64,000 bases of DNA from Epiperipatus broadwayi. Lineage: Eukaryota; Onychophora; Udeonychophora; Euonychophora; Peripatidae. Below are positions 11,895 to 23,750 of the stretch, piece by piece. The notes beneath the pieces are model-generated. The model had not been told where the DNA came from. It made no database searches and saw only the letters and a list, made by a program, of their open reading frames with translations. Position 1 is the stretch's first letter. Each line of letters opens with the position of its first letter. The stretch covers positions 21,762,750-21,826,749 of the forward strand of contig JAQFVV010012396.1 of the NCBI GenBank assembly GCA_028023455.1. The letters are read 5' to 3'. The translations under genes and the position numbers were made by a program.

Positions 11895-12330
11895 CTTCAT
11901 ATACCTGGAGCCTAATTGTAAAATGTAGGGGATTTGAACTCAGACTTTCAAGCATCCTTCAACAATCCACACTATCTCATACTACTGATGCACATGACCA
12001 CACACATGTAGAAAAGATAAATAATTACCAATAACATATTTCGTGCAGAACCAGCACTCATACACATGACCACACACATGTAGAAAAGTTAAATAATCAC
12101 TAATATACGTATTTCGTGCAGAACCAACACTCATCAGTTGGTCCAGATTATCATCTACCACACATATATGTGTGGGAGATGAGTGCTGGTTCTGCACGAA
12201 TTATGTATATTGGTGATTATTGATCTTTTTTACATGTGTGTGGTCATGTGTATCAGTAGTATGAGATAGTGTGAATAGTTGAAGGGTGCTTGAAAGTCTG
12301 AGTTCAAATCCCCCATATTTAGAGTAAACT
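11895..12330. repeat. Family B, second subfamily, inverted and partly tandem
   Basis: A minus-sense partial unit (about 11,925-12,055) and a minus-sense unit (about 12,060-12,165) face a plus-sense unit (about 12,165-12,325). The outer ends carry GTTCAAATCCCC-type B boxes (near 11,933 on minus, 12,301 on plus). The junction falls at the palindromic CACACATATATGTGTG. This subfamily keeps the G-C closing pair of hammerhead stem II that most first-subfamily copies have lost. Confidence 0.85.
12099..12142 (-). ncRNA. Hammerhead ribozyme, best-preserved core in the window
   Basis: Minus strand: ACCAA (12,138-12,142), CUGAUGA (12,131-12,137), stem II GUGU...GCAC (12,116-12,130) with canonical G-C closing pair and a seven-nucleotide loop, GAAA (12,112-12,115), stem III AUACGUAU, cleavage A at 12,104, then UUAGU. 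Every catalytic-core base is canonical. One of the five stem I pairs is C-A. Confidence 0.9.
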
Positions 12331-13308
12331 ATGAAAATGACAAACTATTATTGCTGATGATCCAAAATTAATACTTGATTACATTGCTTTATTGACTAAT
12401 TAAAACAACTACCCATTAGCCAAAGAACTTAACATGCCTGCAATGCCTATTAACAGACCTGAATTGGTCAATTTTGGTATCTGAGACTAGCCATAACTCT
12501 GACCTTTAAATTTATTGAAAATATACTAATAATTTTAAAGGTCTTCTACAAAAGTATTGCATCTTCATATAACATGGGGTTCAAACACAGGCTAAATGAA
12601 TTTATTTTCAAGAGTCTTAAGATTATTGCACTCAGGTAGCTAATCTATACACAACCTAGTTAGCCACCCAGCATTGATCAATAAATTGGTATCTAAATAT
12701 TCTTAGTTAAAATGTAAAACAAGAATAGAAGTCACTCAAACTCTTGCTATTCAGAAATTAATAATTCTGTTGAGTGATATTCTCTCCTTTTGTGAAGGAC
12801 TATTGGAAAAGCTTTTAGCCTGTAGTGAGCTATGTTTTACAAAAAGTTGTCTTACATAATTGTTTAAAATAGTTTATTTAGCAAAGCAATAGATGGAATA
12901 GGGAATATTTGTATTCAATAAAAAGAAATATATTTAATAAAAATAAACCCACACAAAAATAAAAAAGAAATGAGAACAACGAACTAAATGCAGTAAAATA
13001 TAATAAAATCACTCAACAATAATAATAGTATAACATTTATTTTTAATTTTCTTGTGCCAATTGTAATATTTATGATTATGTATTAAATTTGTAACAAGAA
13101 GGTACTTTATTTTCAACTATATAATACATGCTGAAAATGCTTTTGACTTTATCTTTCAGATTTACACTGCTCAACCATTTCGCAGTTTGCAATTGTGAAC
13201 TGTGGAATAGTTGACTGTTATGAATCAACAGATAATGTCAAAAGCATGCTCAGTGTGTAATATATATTTGGAAAAAAGTACCTTTTCTTGTTACACATTT
13301 AATATGTA
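12331..13308. other. AT-rich DNA, nothing recognised
   Basis: The stretch has slightly more balanced composition at 12,340-12,800 but no frame or motif that I can name. Confidence 0.5.
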
Positions 13309-13490
13309 GCCAATAATAATCATCATCATCATCATCATCATTATCAACCATTATCAGTCCACTGCAGGATGAAGGTCTCTCCAAGTTTATCCATCTTCTC
13401 CGATTTTTAGCTTCTCTTCTCCACATTACCCCTGCACACTTTCTTATTTCATTTATCCATCTCACATGTGGTCTCTTTCTGGGTCTTTTA
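13309..13490 (-). mobile_element. RTE-like LINE, 3' end only
   Basis: The minus-strand translation over 13,310-13,465 includes WINEIRKCAGVMWRREAK followed by RRRW, the highly conserved C-terminal end of RTE-type LINE ORF2 proteins. It runs into a GAT-repeat tail (plus-strand 13,309-13,340), the usual RTE 3' microsatellite. Only the last 50 or so codons remain, so this is a 5'-truncated insertion. A second, longer relic of the same type lies at 33.7-35.4 kb. Confidence 0.75.
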
Positions 13491-14170
13491 ATAATAATAA
13501 TAACATATTAAATTATATTTTTAACTGGATACTCTTTTTAATAATTTATTATTTTAAATATTTCTCTACAGAAATTACTGCTAGATTATACTTAATTTGC
13601 TTTAGACTAGTTGTATTCTTTGTAATTGTTTTAAAAATTTATATCTAAGATAAAACAACAGATTCTACAAATTCTTTTGTTTATATTTGTGTTAATGTAT
13701 ATTTATTTCAATAAAAAATTATTCAGAAAATTTTTAAGCATAAATGAAATTTGTTTAGAGAATTGAATGATTTTTGAATATGGGGTTGGCGTATTTTTTA
13801 AAATAAAAATGTCTCTAAATCTTTTTTTAATTTAAATATTTTTATTACTAATTTAATACAAATAATTTTATAAAACATTATGGCTTCATATCTAGCATCT
13901 TCCTTTGAATTATATCATTTCGTATATTAATGGTAAAAGTAATCAGTATTATAATTTGAGTGTCTTTGAAATAATCTTTGTAACATAAATAAGGCTACAA
14001 GTATCAACGATTGAACCCGTCATTTGACAGCACTAGTGCTACTCAAAAACAGTTAAATATACTATTTTTGAGGCACCCAGTAATGCCTTGTAGTGTGTTA
14101 TGCTAATTTCTCACAAGTCACACTACTTTCAAACTCATGTAAAATATTTTGTTGAGGAATATGTTACCAT
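13491..14170. other. AT-rich non-coding DNA, nothing recognised
   Basis: No feature was recognised. Confidence 0.5.
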
Positions 14171-14471
14171 TTATTTGCTTCATAAATGAATTAATAGATT
14201 CATTTTCATAATATCTAACAATCTGAACAAAATATTTACCAGTCTTATAATATTGCCATTGCATTTTTACATGAAATATCCTTAAATAATATTTTTTCAA
14301 TGCTTTTATATAATATCAATATTATTTGCTTCATAAATGAATTAATAGATTCATTTTCATAATATCTAACAATCTGAACAAAATATTTACCAGTCTTATA
14401 ATATTACCATTGCATTTTTACATGAAATATCCTTAAATAATATTTTTTCAATGCTTTTATATAATATCAAT
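14171..14471 (+). repeat. Recent tandem duplication, unit about 161 bp
   Basis: 14,171-14,331 is repeated at 14,332-14,471. I saw only one base difference (G versus A in the CCATTGC context) apart from the truncated end. It is non-coding and the near-identity implies a young duplication. Confidence 0.9.
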
Positions 14472-15654
14472 AGGATAACTATCTTTTCTAACTTGGACAA
14501 AGTAGCAGACCTGCTATATAATTAATTTAATTGCCCCTATAGAGTAATGATTAGACTATCTTTTAATTTTTAAACATAATAGCAATACAATTAAGTCGAT
14601 GTTGCACTTCAACATTTAAAGCCAGCTTTCAAACTAAAAAGCCATCAAAGTATTTAAACTGATTCACATTCTTAAAACTGCTAACATTTCAAGGAGAAAG
14701 CAATTGAATTTTTTTTTTCATTTAAATTTTCCAAATTTAATTACTAAACCAAATCAATCAAAAACATTATATACATAAATTTTTATAGATTCAAAACTTT
14801 TAAGATGTTTTTGAATTTTAGGCTTATAGTTTGCTATTAAAAAAAATAATAAGATATAGCTGATATACATATGATAAATTAAATCTAAAAGACATTGGTG
14901 AACTAGATATAAGTTCAATATCTATCACTTTAATTTAATCATTTCCATGTTACAACTTTTTATAAATTATTTCTATATTTTATCATTTCATTTTAAAATC
15001 TCAAGAGTTTCAAAAGAAGTTACATTGCAGGAGATATTTTATTTTCTAATTTTTTTTATAAGATACTGTTTAATGCTGTCTTTCATTAGAAATTATGTCA
15101 TATTTTTTTATTATTGAAACAACTTTTATCCAATGTTAAATATTATTTTACATTATTGAGATATTTGACTACTTTAACTTTCATTCATCATTTCATCGTT
15201 ATATTATTACTTTAGGTCATCATTAAGTTTTTTCCTACCATTTTATAAAATTTCAGATATTTTATTTTTTAAAAATAGATCATTTAAAAATATTTTCTTA
15301 TTTCTTCTTTTTTCCATACATTCTTTTGATTTAGTAAAACATTACTTGTGAATTGCTGCTTTCTTTATAGCCAATTTCTCTGTAAGTATTCTCATCATAA
15401 TATCAACAGTCTTTTTATTGATAAATTTCAACTATGAGTCATCTTCAAAGTCTTTTAAGATTTCAAAAGCATTGTAATTTCTAATTAAATTTTATTAGAA
15501 TGTTTTTAAATATTAGGAATACCAATAATTCATAATGTCTATCTTCCTAGCTTTTGTTTCTCTAGCATTGTAATCAATAATCACATTATTCTTGATATAT
15601 AGATTTTCTGTCAGTCAAAATATAAAAGATGTATTTTTATTTGGATGCTTTCAT
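14472..15654. other. AT-rich non-coding DNA, nothing recognised
   Basis: Very AT-rich. No feature was recognised. Confidence 0.5.
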
Positions 15655-15850
15655 ATCCATTTTCTTAAAACAGGCAAAACTCACTATACATATTGCCACA
15701 CACAGCAAGCTAGAGTAATCAATGGATGCCAGAAGGCTTGTGCATTCATTGATTACTCTAGCTTGCTATGTGTGACAATATGTATAGTGAGTTTTGCTTG
15801 TTTTAACAACAGTTATATTCAAGCATAAGAGGTGGTGGTCATGTGATGTT
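15655..15850. repeat. Family A short fold-back (no ribozyme)
   Basis: Two arms of about 65 bp (near 15,668-15,735 and 15,739-15,806) are inverted copies of the 3' part of family A (AAAACAGGCAAAACTC... and its complement). The right flank carries the family end ...CATGTGATGTTTATTGG. The hammerhead segment is absent. Confidence 0.85.
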
Positions 15851-15889
15851 TATTGGCTTATATCCATTTTCTCATAATATTTTTCTCAA

Positions 15890-15954
15890 AAAATTATAAT
15901 TATTATTATTATTATTGTTCTCATCATTGATCATCATCATCATCATCATCATCA

Positions 15955-15997
<43 letters not shown>

Positions 15998-15998
15998 G
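15890..15998. repeat. (ATT)n/(ATC)n compound microsatellite
   Basis: ATT repeats, then TCA repeats, then a longer ATT run. It lies next to the 3' end of the minus-strand LINE relic that follows and may be that element's tail. Confidence 0.85.
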
Positions 15999-15999
15999 T

Positions 16000-18700
16000 T
16001 TCAACAATAATCTTTATTAATCCTTTAAGTTACATGACATTATATAATTTTTTAATATGGATTACAGGTGCAATCTGGTTGTATGGGTTTTTATATGGAC
16101 TAATTTTAAGGGTTACATTAATCAGATAGCAAGGTATAATGATTACAAATGCTGTTATTAGTCTAAGTTTAACCAAAATGGTTCAATATAAAACTCAGCT
16201 TCATAGATAAATAAATATGATCTAAGAATGTAAAATATGACATCATATTTGAAGTTAATCACTAAATTAATCTTGATTATTGCTTTTTTAATTATTAGTC
16301 TTGGAGTACAATAGGTAGGTAATTTATAATCTATGTAATATAAAATCAAGTTATGGTCACTGTATGAAGAACATAGTCACTTCAAATTAAACCTACATAT
16401 GGTGACTAGATATATGGAGAGTAAATTCTGTATTCTGCTGGTGTATGGTCTTGAAAACAGTTAGTGAAGTTGACCTAAGTTGAACACAATGAATGGTACT
16501 ATGTTGAGAGTAAAGAATGATAACATTGAATACTATTCAAAGGGGTTATTGTTGGACTACAACCTTTTATATGAATAGTTGTTTCAGTTGTAATCAGGTG
16601 GGGCCAAAAATGTCTAGTGGTGCAGTATTGTTGTCTCTGCCCTTGATTTGTTGGAGCTTATTGAATGTAGCTGTATGTCTTCTCATGTTGTTGCCAATAG
16701 TGAATGTACAACAAGTGCACCAGAAGGCATACAGGGTGAAAATTGTTGCATGTGCTGTGGGGTAGATTTTCTGATAGGATTAAACTAACTGTTGTATAGA
16801 CACAACTGATGATCAATACTATTTAGCATGATATTCCTGATTTGAGTGAGAGCTTGACACTACTAGAAGAGGTGTTATTGAGTTTTCTCTGCCATGTGAT
16901 ATAACATGAAAAATGGATTTAGATTGTGTAAAAATGGCAATACCAGATAGAATGAGATGTCACCAATGCATGTAGATTAAGCCAAACTAGGAAATCAAAA
17001 ATTTAGGCTCCAGGAAAAATCTTTTGAAGGAGCAGAGTAGCTGGTGGTTATTGACACTAAATATGGAAGAAAGAAGTTATTATTGGCTTCTGGATAAAGT
17101 ATGGCATATGTTTGCCAGTATGGATATTTATTAGTCATGAGGAAGTTTGAGCAGATGAATGCTAATAATATTGATTGGTAAAGTGTGGGAAGAAATGAAG
17201 CTGAGAAAGCAGGAGATCTATCAGTAGAAATTACTTGTAATAACAATAGGAGTGCTGGGAACTTTTAAACAATTGATGCAAATGAATTTATGGCTTTTTG
17301 AATATAGAACATTTGGATAGTGTGGTAGTGGAGACTATTATTAATGAGTGGGCAACTAAGTCTCTTAGTTGAAATTGAAACCAACTTCCCATTCCATAGT
17401 AGCTTCTTTCAGTGGAAGGGGATGGCAAAATTAGATGATTTTGAAAATTTAACAATAGGCAAATATTATGTAATTTTAATCATTATGAATATATCAAATA
17501 GGTGAATTATAGCATAAATTAAAAGATAAGCTTTGGAGAGAGAGTTGGTAATTTGTGTGTCATTTTCTTTAATCTTGTTTTATAAGGTGTTCTTCATCAC
17601 AAATTGTCCTATGTAAAATGGGAAGCCTAAGAAAGTCATTGCCTTCCCATGGATTATTTGAGTGTACAGTTTGTTGGTGTATATAAATCATGATGCTGTT
17701 TTACTCATGTTAAATCTAAGTTTGTCTGTGACAATGTATTGATTGAGGCTGCTATTAAATATGGGAAGATGTTTAAAAAATGTCAAGAAGAAGGTGACAT
17801 CATCAATGTTACTAGGGATATATTAGTGAGTATATATTTGCATGCCTGAAAATATCAGTTGTACATGCTTTAATAGAGGATTTATGTAGAAAATAAAGAA
17901 CAGTGAACTAAGCTTGGGGGATATATTGCATAGGGGTAAATGATGGTGAGCTTTTCCCATTGAAAGTGATAGTATCTCTCTGCTCTGCAGTAAGTTGGTA
18001 ATCAAGTGAACCAGAGAACATGGAAAGGTAGTTATCTAGCATATCAATCAGATGGGGATAGGGACATAGTCAAATGCAGACTTTATATCAATATGGATTG
18101 CAATCAGAACATATTTTGGGATTTTGAACTGAGTTAAAGACCACTTTAAACATCAGAACAGTTTGTATGATAGAAAAGCTTTTACATGAATTGCATATTG
18201 GAGAATAGAGGAAGATAAGTGTGGCTCTAGATGACCCTTTCCAACTCTTTCCTGTATCTTAATTTTTAGTGACCTTATGGAAATTGGATGAAGGGTGATA
18301 AGAATAGGGGTTAAGCATGGTTTTTAAATGGTACTATTGAGATTAAATATAAACATTTGATGTCATATATTCTTTGGGACAGATAATTTGCTAGGCCACA
18401 AAGGTATAATGCAGTAAATTGCCTAAGATGTGCAAAAATAAAAGCAGGGATTTCTTTGGAACCTGGGTGACACAAGTTATTTATGGTGGTAATATTGTCA
18501 GTGGTTTGTAAGGTTTGGAATAGAGTATCAGTATCAGGTGGTTCACATAAGTCTGAAGGTGTTGTGAATGCATTTGTGGATTTATAACCTCTGTAGATTT
18601 GTAACCTCTGCCTGAATTACCAGTATAGAGGATGAATCTTATTTTAGCCTGTACACATATTATCATCAACATGAAGTACCATATGAAGTTTTAGTGTGAA
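16000..18700 (-). mobile_element. Degenerate LINE relic, reverse transcriptase region, minus strand
   Basis: Minus-strand translation gives decayed RT blocks in the right order. These are HIDIKSAFDYV (motif A, about 18,064-18,105), a YIPQ block followed by IFYINPLL (motif B, about 17,860-17,950), then IDDVTFF (motif C, about 17,786-17,812), followed by a decayed thumb region toward 17,500. Stops and frameshifts are frequent. The IPQ-type motif B resembles the plus-strand LINE at 48.4-53.3 kb, so the two may be related. The 3' end is probably the microsatellite at 15,890-15,998. The endonuclease was not recognised. Confidence 0.65.
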
Positions 18701-18719
18701 TGGTTGGCCCAGGGCCAGA

Positions 18720-18845
18720 AAATATATCCCAAGTTCCATGTATGTTAATCAGTAAAATAAATCCTTTTCTTAATAGTACAGAAATTATATCCCCAGGTCC
18801 ATGTATGTTAATAAATAAAACAAATCCTTATTTTCTTAATATCAT
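18720..18845 (+). repeat. Two-copy tandem duplication, unit about 64 bp
   Basis: Blocks starting ATATCCC near 18,724 and 18,789 share TCCATGTATGTTAAT and CTTAAT segments. It is non-coding. Confidence 0.75.
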
Positions 18846-20110
18846 GAATCAATTTATATCTAAGATCTCATGTTTTTAAATGTAACTTATGTAACCCTTT
18901 TTGAGTCTCAATAAAGTTTACCCTTTGAACTATAATAATAAAAATGATTTAATTCGAATGATTAAATAATACAATACATCTTCATTTCAATAATAAAATA
19001 GAAATAATAAATTTAAAAACTAGTGTTGAGTTAATGACAAAAAAGTCAACTAGGAATATTACATCATTATTTCGTAACTATAATCAATAAATTTTTATTT
19101 TATAAATAAAAATATGTTACAAATAACAATGGGGGGGAGGGGGACAACAACACAGAATCAAACAGACGAAGTCTTATGCCAATATCTATTTAGATATAAC
19201 AGATCTTTTTCCGGTATAAAGCAAAAAAAAAAACCGTAATAAAGGGTGGGTGGGTGTTAATACACTCACAATGATAGCGTTTTACAATATTTTTTAACAT
19301 AGGGACGCGTGTGTTACTAAATATATATTGATATTTTTTTATTCAAACTTTAATATGAAACTAAGCATAAAATGCCTATTTAAATAAAAACTGAGTTGCT
19401 ATGTTTGATGTGATCTAAATTGATCTCCCATGCAACTTATGAAGTTACGTTTGATTGGCAGAAACATGTTCTGCAAAATATATAGCTTATTTTTCACCTA
19501 ACCTTGATGCATAAAACATCTTAATTTTCAATAAATATTTATAAAGGGATTTTTTATGTAAAGTATAAATAATTAATACTTATATATATATGTCTGTGTA
19601 ATATTAATTTCTTTTTACTTTTATATATTTTTTATTTTTATTGGTAGCAATCAAAAAAAGTTATCATTCCCTGTTTTTACACATACATTTTGAAAAGCTA
19701 CATTTATTAATATTTATATATGTGTAGAAGTACTTATCTGAAAAATCATTTCCATGTTATCATGGACAAACATATGCATATATAATGAAATGGTACATCA
19801 TCTAAAATGGAGTTGCGTTTGAGTGACCAATCATGCAGAAGTGCATTGTGGGACTTCCGATAAAAACCTTCACTTTAGGCAAAAACCAGATATGGTATGT
19901 GGAAGTTAAAGCTTAAAAAACTTATAACATTAGATTTTATGGTTTTAACAATAAATGTTTATGAGGTGTTATGTATGAAAACCTTATTACATGTATATTT
20001 AAAAATAAATAAATGTAAGGCTTGTTATCTATTACCAGAAAAACAAAAATCTTATCAAATAATATCAGAACAAAGTGGAAAATGGTTTCAAATATTAAGT
20101 TTTTCGATAT
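18846..20110. other. AT-rich non-coding DNA, nothing recognised
   Basis: A short G-run (about 19,129-19,142) and a small GC-richer patch at 19,800-19,900 stand out. No gene or repeat family was recognised. Confidence 0.45.
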
Positions 20111-20114
20111 ATAA

Positions 20115-20860
20115 GAGCGGGGACCCAAAAATAGCAGCAACCTTATAATAAAAAAAATATTTATCTATAAGTGTTATAAATTTAATCTCCTTCAACATAT
20201 TGGCCATTTAATTCAATACACCAATCAAAACATGTTTTTACTTTTCAAACTAGTCTGGAAACACAAAATGAAACCTTTAATACCAACATCATTTTTTTGT
20301 TTCACCACTTCGAAGTCAGCAAAAAAAAAAAAATGAGACATTTTTTTTCATTTGAGAGAATAAAAAGAAGTCCCACAGTAATATGACTGATAGATAAGCT
20401 GGGTAAGGTAGAATTTAATTAAAATTTGTTTTAAACTCAAGACTGCTAACTTGGGAATTGTTGTAATGAGACTCTGCTCTTCTCATTTTGCCACAAAATT
20501 GGAATTTTACATTTTACAGCATTATGCAAATGTTTCATATCTTGTATATAAAACATCTGACCATTAAAAATAAATTTTGAAGAAAAAAACACATAGGATT
20601 ATCTTGACTGTGAGTTTGACAATTTCATTAAATCATTCATGCACTTATGTTTTTCCAGAAAAGCATTCTTGTAATATGTTTTAATCATTGCTTCTCTTTC
20701 TCTGTCATTTTCCCTAAAAGAAAATAGAATTTCACTTTATTCCAACTTTTCATCATTACAAAAAATCAAATACATGCCTTTTACAAAAAAAGGCACCACA
20801 ATTTCACATCATAATATAATTTGGCAGACTGATGCAAAGGGTCCCTGCAAAAGGTATATA
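20115..20860 (-). pseudogene. Mariner-type transposase relic, minus strand
   Basis: The minus-strand translation ends in FEK-KHVLIGVLN followed by NGQYVEGD and a stop (plus-strand about 20,182-20,240). This matches the C-terminal signature of mariner-family transposases. An upstream segment resembling a DFFLFS block is broken by stops and frameshifts. The flanks carry GGGGACCCAAAAATAGCAGC (20,117) and GGGTCCCTGC (20,838), which may be remnants of terminal repeats, but I could not align them convincingly. The catalytic aspartates were not identified, so the copy is dead. Confidence 0.5.
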
Positions 20861-21144
20861 ACAGCAGCAGCATGTAAAACAACAGGTGTACTCACTAGAG
20901 AAGAATTGTAGTAACTTTTAAGTTTCCCCTTATAAATAATTATATATGTGTTTTCCATAAAATTATATGTAGTTATATGTATTATGATTAATAATTTGGG
21001 TAAAACGTTAAAGAAATTTATAACCCAGCATACTGTTTGTCACCACACACCAAAAATGTTCAATAAAAAATTCATATGTCTGACAGATTCAATTGTCTAG
21101 CAACCTTTTTCCAAGACATTGGGTTTTTTTTATAAAAGGGGGGG

Positions 21145-21195
21145 GGGGGCTATTCTGAAGAAGATGGTTAGACAGCTGAAACTATTAAATAATTA
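21145..21195 (+). repeat. CUGAAGA...GAAAC hairpin fragment (family C-like)
   Basis: CTGAAGA at about 21,158, a stem-loop that pairs AG-TG with CA-CT, then GAAAC. This is the same layout as the family C hairpins at 29.7, 30.05 and 59.1 kb. Downstream is GAATAAAAGTTT, comparable with the AATAAAGTT ends of those repeats. No stem I was found. Confidence 0.4.
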
Positions 21196-23750
21196 AACTG
21201 AATAAAAGTTTGTGAAAAATACATAGAAGTATTTTTTAGAGATTGTTTTACATCAAATGAATAAATACTTACATGAATAAATACTTACAAGTCATAATAT
21301 ATGGCTCAAAGATTGATTTCTAAGTATAAGACAATAACAAATATTAACATCAAAAAAGAAAACAATATCCTAGAGTTATTTCTTCTACTCTATTTACATA
21401 AATGATAAGTGAACCAAGATAGAACCAAATGATACAGTTCATAATTTAAAATCCCAGATGTAAATTTTTTATATTTGGCCACCATTACAAAAAAAAAACA
21501 ACAACAACAACCTTTTGTTAGATCATCTGTAGTAAAATGTACAGTATTATGAAAAAAGTATTAATAATTATTTATATCTAATAATAAACTTGCTTTGGCC
21601 CAATTAAAGATATTTTTTAAAAAAAGAATTTTAAGTTGCATTAAATGAAATGGTAAATGTGACTTATTTAATGCAACCAAAAATAGAACATAATTTTGAT
21701 CATATACGACTTATAAAGTTGGTTTTTTTTTTTTAATTTCTTTAAATTAAATGTTCTCTTAAAGTTTTTATGTAGGGAATGGCAGTGTTGATTTTATATG
21801 ATGTTGAAAATTGTGGTTGAAAGTTGGAAAAGCTTAAAATATTCACATTTATTAGTGTTTTCTTTTTTTTAAAAAAAAAATTTGAAGGCATATATAATAG
21901 ACACTTTGTTACTGTATTCTTTTAATTTTTTTTTTTTTTTTTGACAATAAATAATCTGTTTTCAGAACAAACCCTAAAAATATACATCTATACTCAGAAG
22001 TTTTGCAAAAAACAATGAGTGATGGTTTTAGGTGATGCATTAAATCATTTTCAAATTTTATCCAACTTTAATGCAATATTGTTGGATTTTTAAAAATAAT
22101 TATTCATATATTGTATGGAAAGAAGTATTAAAAATAAATATTTGTCCACATACTCTGTTGAAAGTGTGTGAGTGAGCGGAACAAGACTTGGAAAATTGGA
22201 TGGTGAAGATGGCAGGTAGAATGTGACTTCCTAGTATTTAATATAATGTAAAAAAAGGCAAATATTTAATAAAATATTAATTTATAACTTACTGAAATAT
22301 GCATATTTTAAGAGAAAGTTTTAATTTTAAATACCAGACTATTATTTTCATTGTCATTTAAAAATTTTAAATTCTGAATGAAGGGATGCGTGATATTACT
22401 TAACGTAAAATTCACCTGAAATTTTATCCTACCGAGAACTTTATTCAAATTAGAGTGCCATATCTAGACCTAAAGTGTTTGAATCAATTTATTTTAATTT
22501 CAGAATCCACAACTTAGATTTCACGAGTTTACTCTATAAAATAAAATTAGTTTTTGAGCTCTTATTAAAATGTTTATACATATATATATAAATTTTTACT
22601 TTATACTATATTGAAAACAAAATATAGTTTAGATTTCATTTCTGATATTAAAATTTAGTTGGCCACCTTATTTATCAGTTTGAATTAATATTTGTCTTTT
22701 CATTATAAATTATTTTTAATAAATTATTTTTGAATTTGGTGTTTTGTTTACAATCAATAAAAATAGTCAGGGTTCCATTTTTTTTTATTTTTGTCAAATG
22801 AAAATAGTTACTACTATTATAATATGTTAGAAACAATTATTCTAACTGAATGAAACTACTAAATACTTAATTGGCCACTAGAATGCATAAGTATCACGTG
22901 ACCTCCTGATAATACAAGAGAAGTATTATCAGTTATTACTATATATATATATTACTTTTAATGATTTATAATATATTTAAGCTAATCAATAAGATCGAAA
23001 TTACTCAGATCTTTATCCATTCAATTTTATAAGTTTTTTTAATGTTAATTGTGAAATGACAGCTTATGTCTATAATTATTTAGAGAATTCCTAGCATTCT
23101 CTACCTTTAGAAAATGAGTGCTATAATTTATTTCTGTCAGACATGATCAAAAATATTAGAAAATACCCCCCCCCCCAATTATATAATGTCTAAGAAGACA
23201 GATCATAATACTTTTTCAGTCTTATATCAAAGATAGTAAACTCATCACATTAGTGGATATCTGCTTGTTTACTATGTAAATAATCAGATTTGCTATTAAA
23301 GTTCTACCTGCTTGCTATTTTAAGACCTCAAAAGAGATTTCTGTATATTTTTAAAGACTGTCATATAATTGCATAAAAAATAATGTTCAAATAAATATGC
23401 ATAATCTCTAATGCTTATCTTTAGGTTACCAAAATGCAGATGTATACTGAAAAAAAATTATACTTAGAATAATGATATGATTCTTGTAAATATCATTACT
23501 CTAAACATAATCAATCATGTATTTTTTGACTGAGTACTAAGTCTACTGAAAATAAAAATGGAGTATTGAATTATGTAAATAAAACTTGATTTGCCTTTTA
23601 ATATATATATAATTAGCTGTTTTGAGATAAAAGCTCTAATATGTTTATTCACAGAGGGTAGCTAAAAAAATTTTAATGTTTGAGGTGATATGACTGTTTT
23701 GTAATGATTATATATATATGTTTGTTTTATGGATATTAAATGAGTCTCTA
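21196..23750. other. AT-rich non-coding DNA with a 10-bp perfect hairpin
   Basis: No gene was recognised. A perfect hairpin CTGATAATAC/GTATTATCAG with a 7-nt loop lies at 22,906-22,932. T and A homopolymers and short TA runs are frequent. Confidence 0.5.

Noticed and set aside
13309-13340. Coding run of aspartates
   Set aside because: It is translation of the GAT microsatellite tail of the RTE element.
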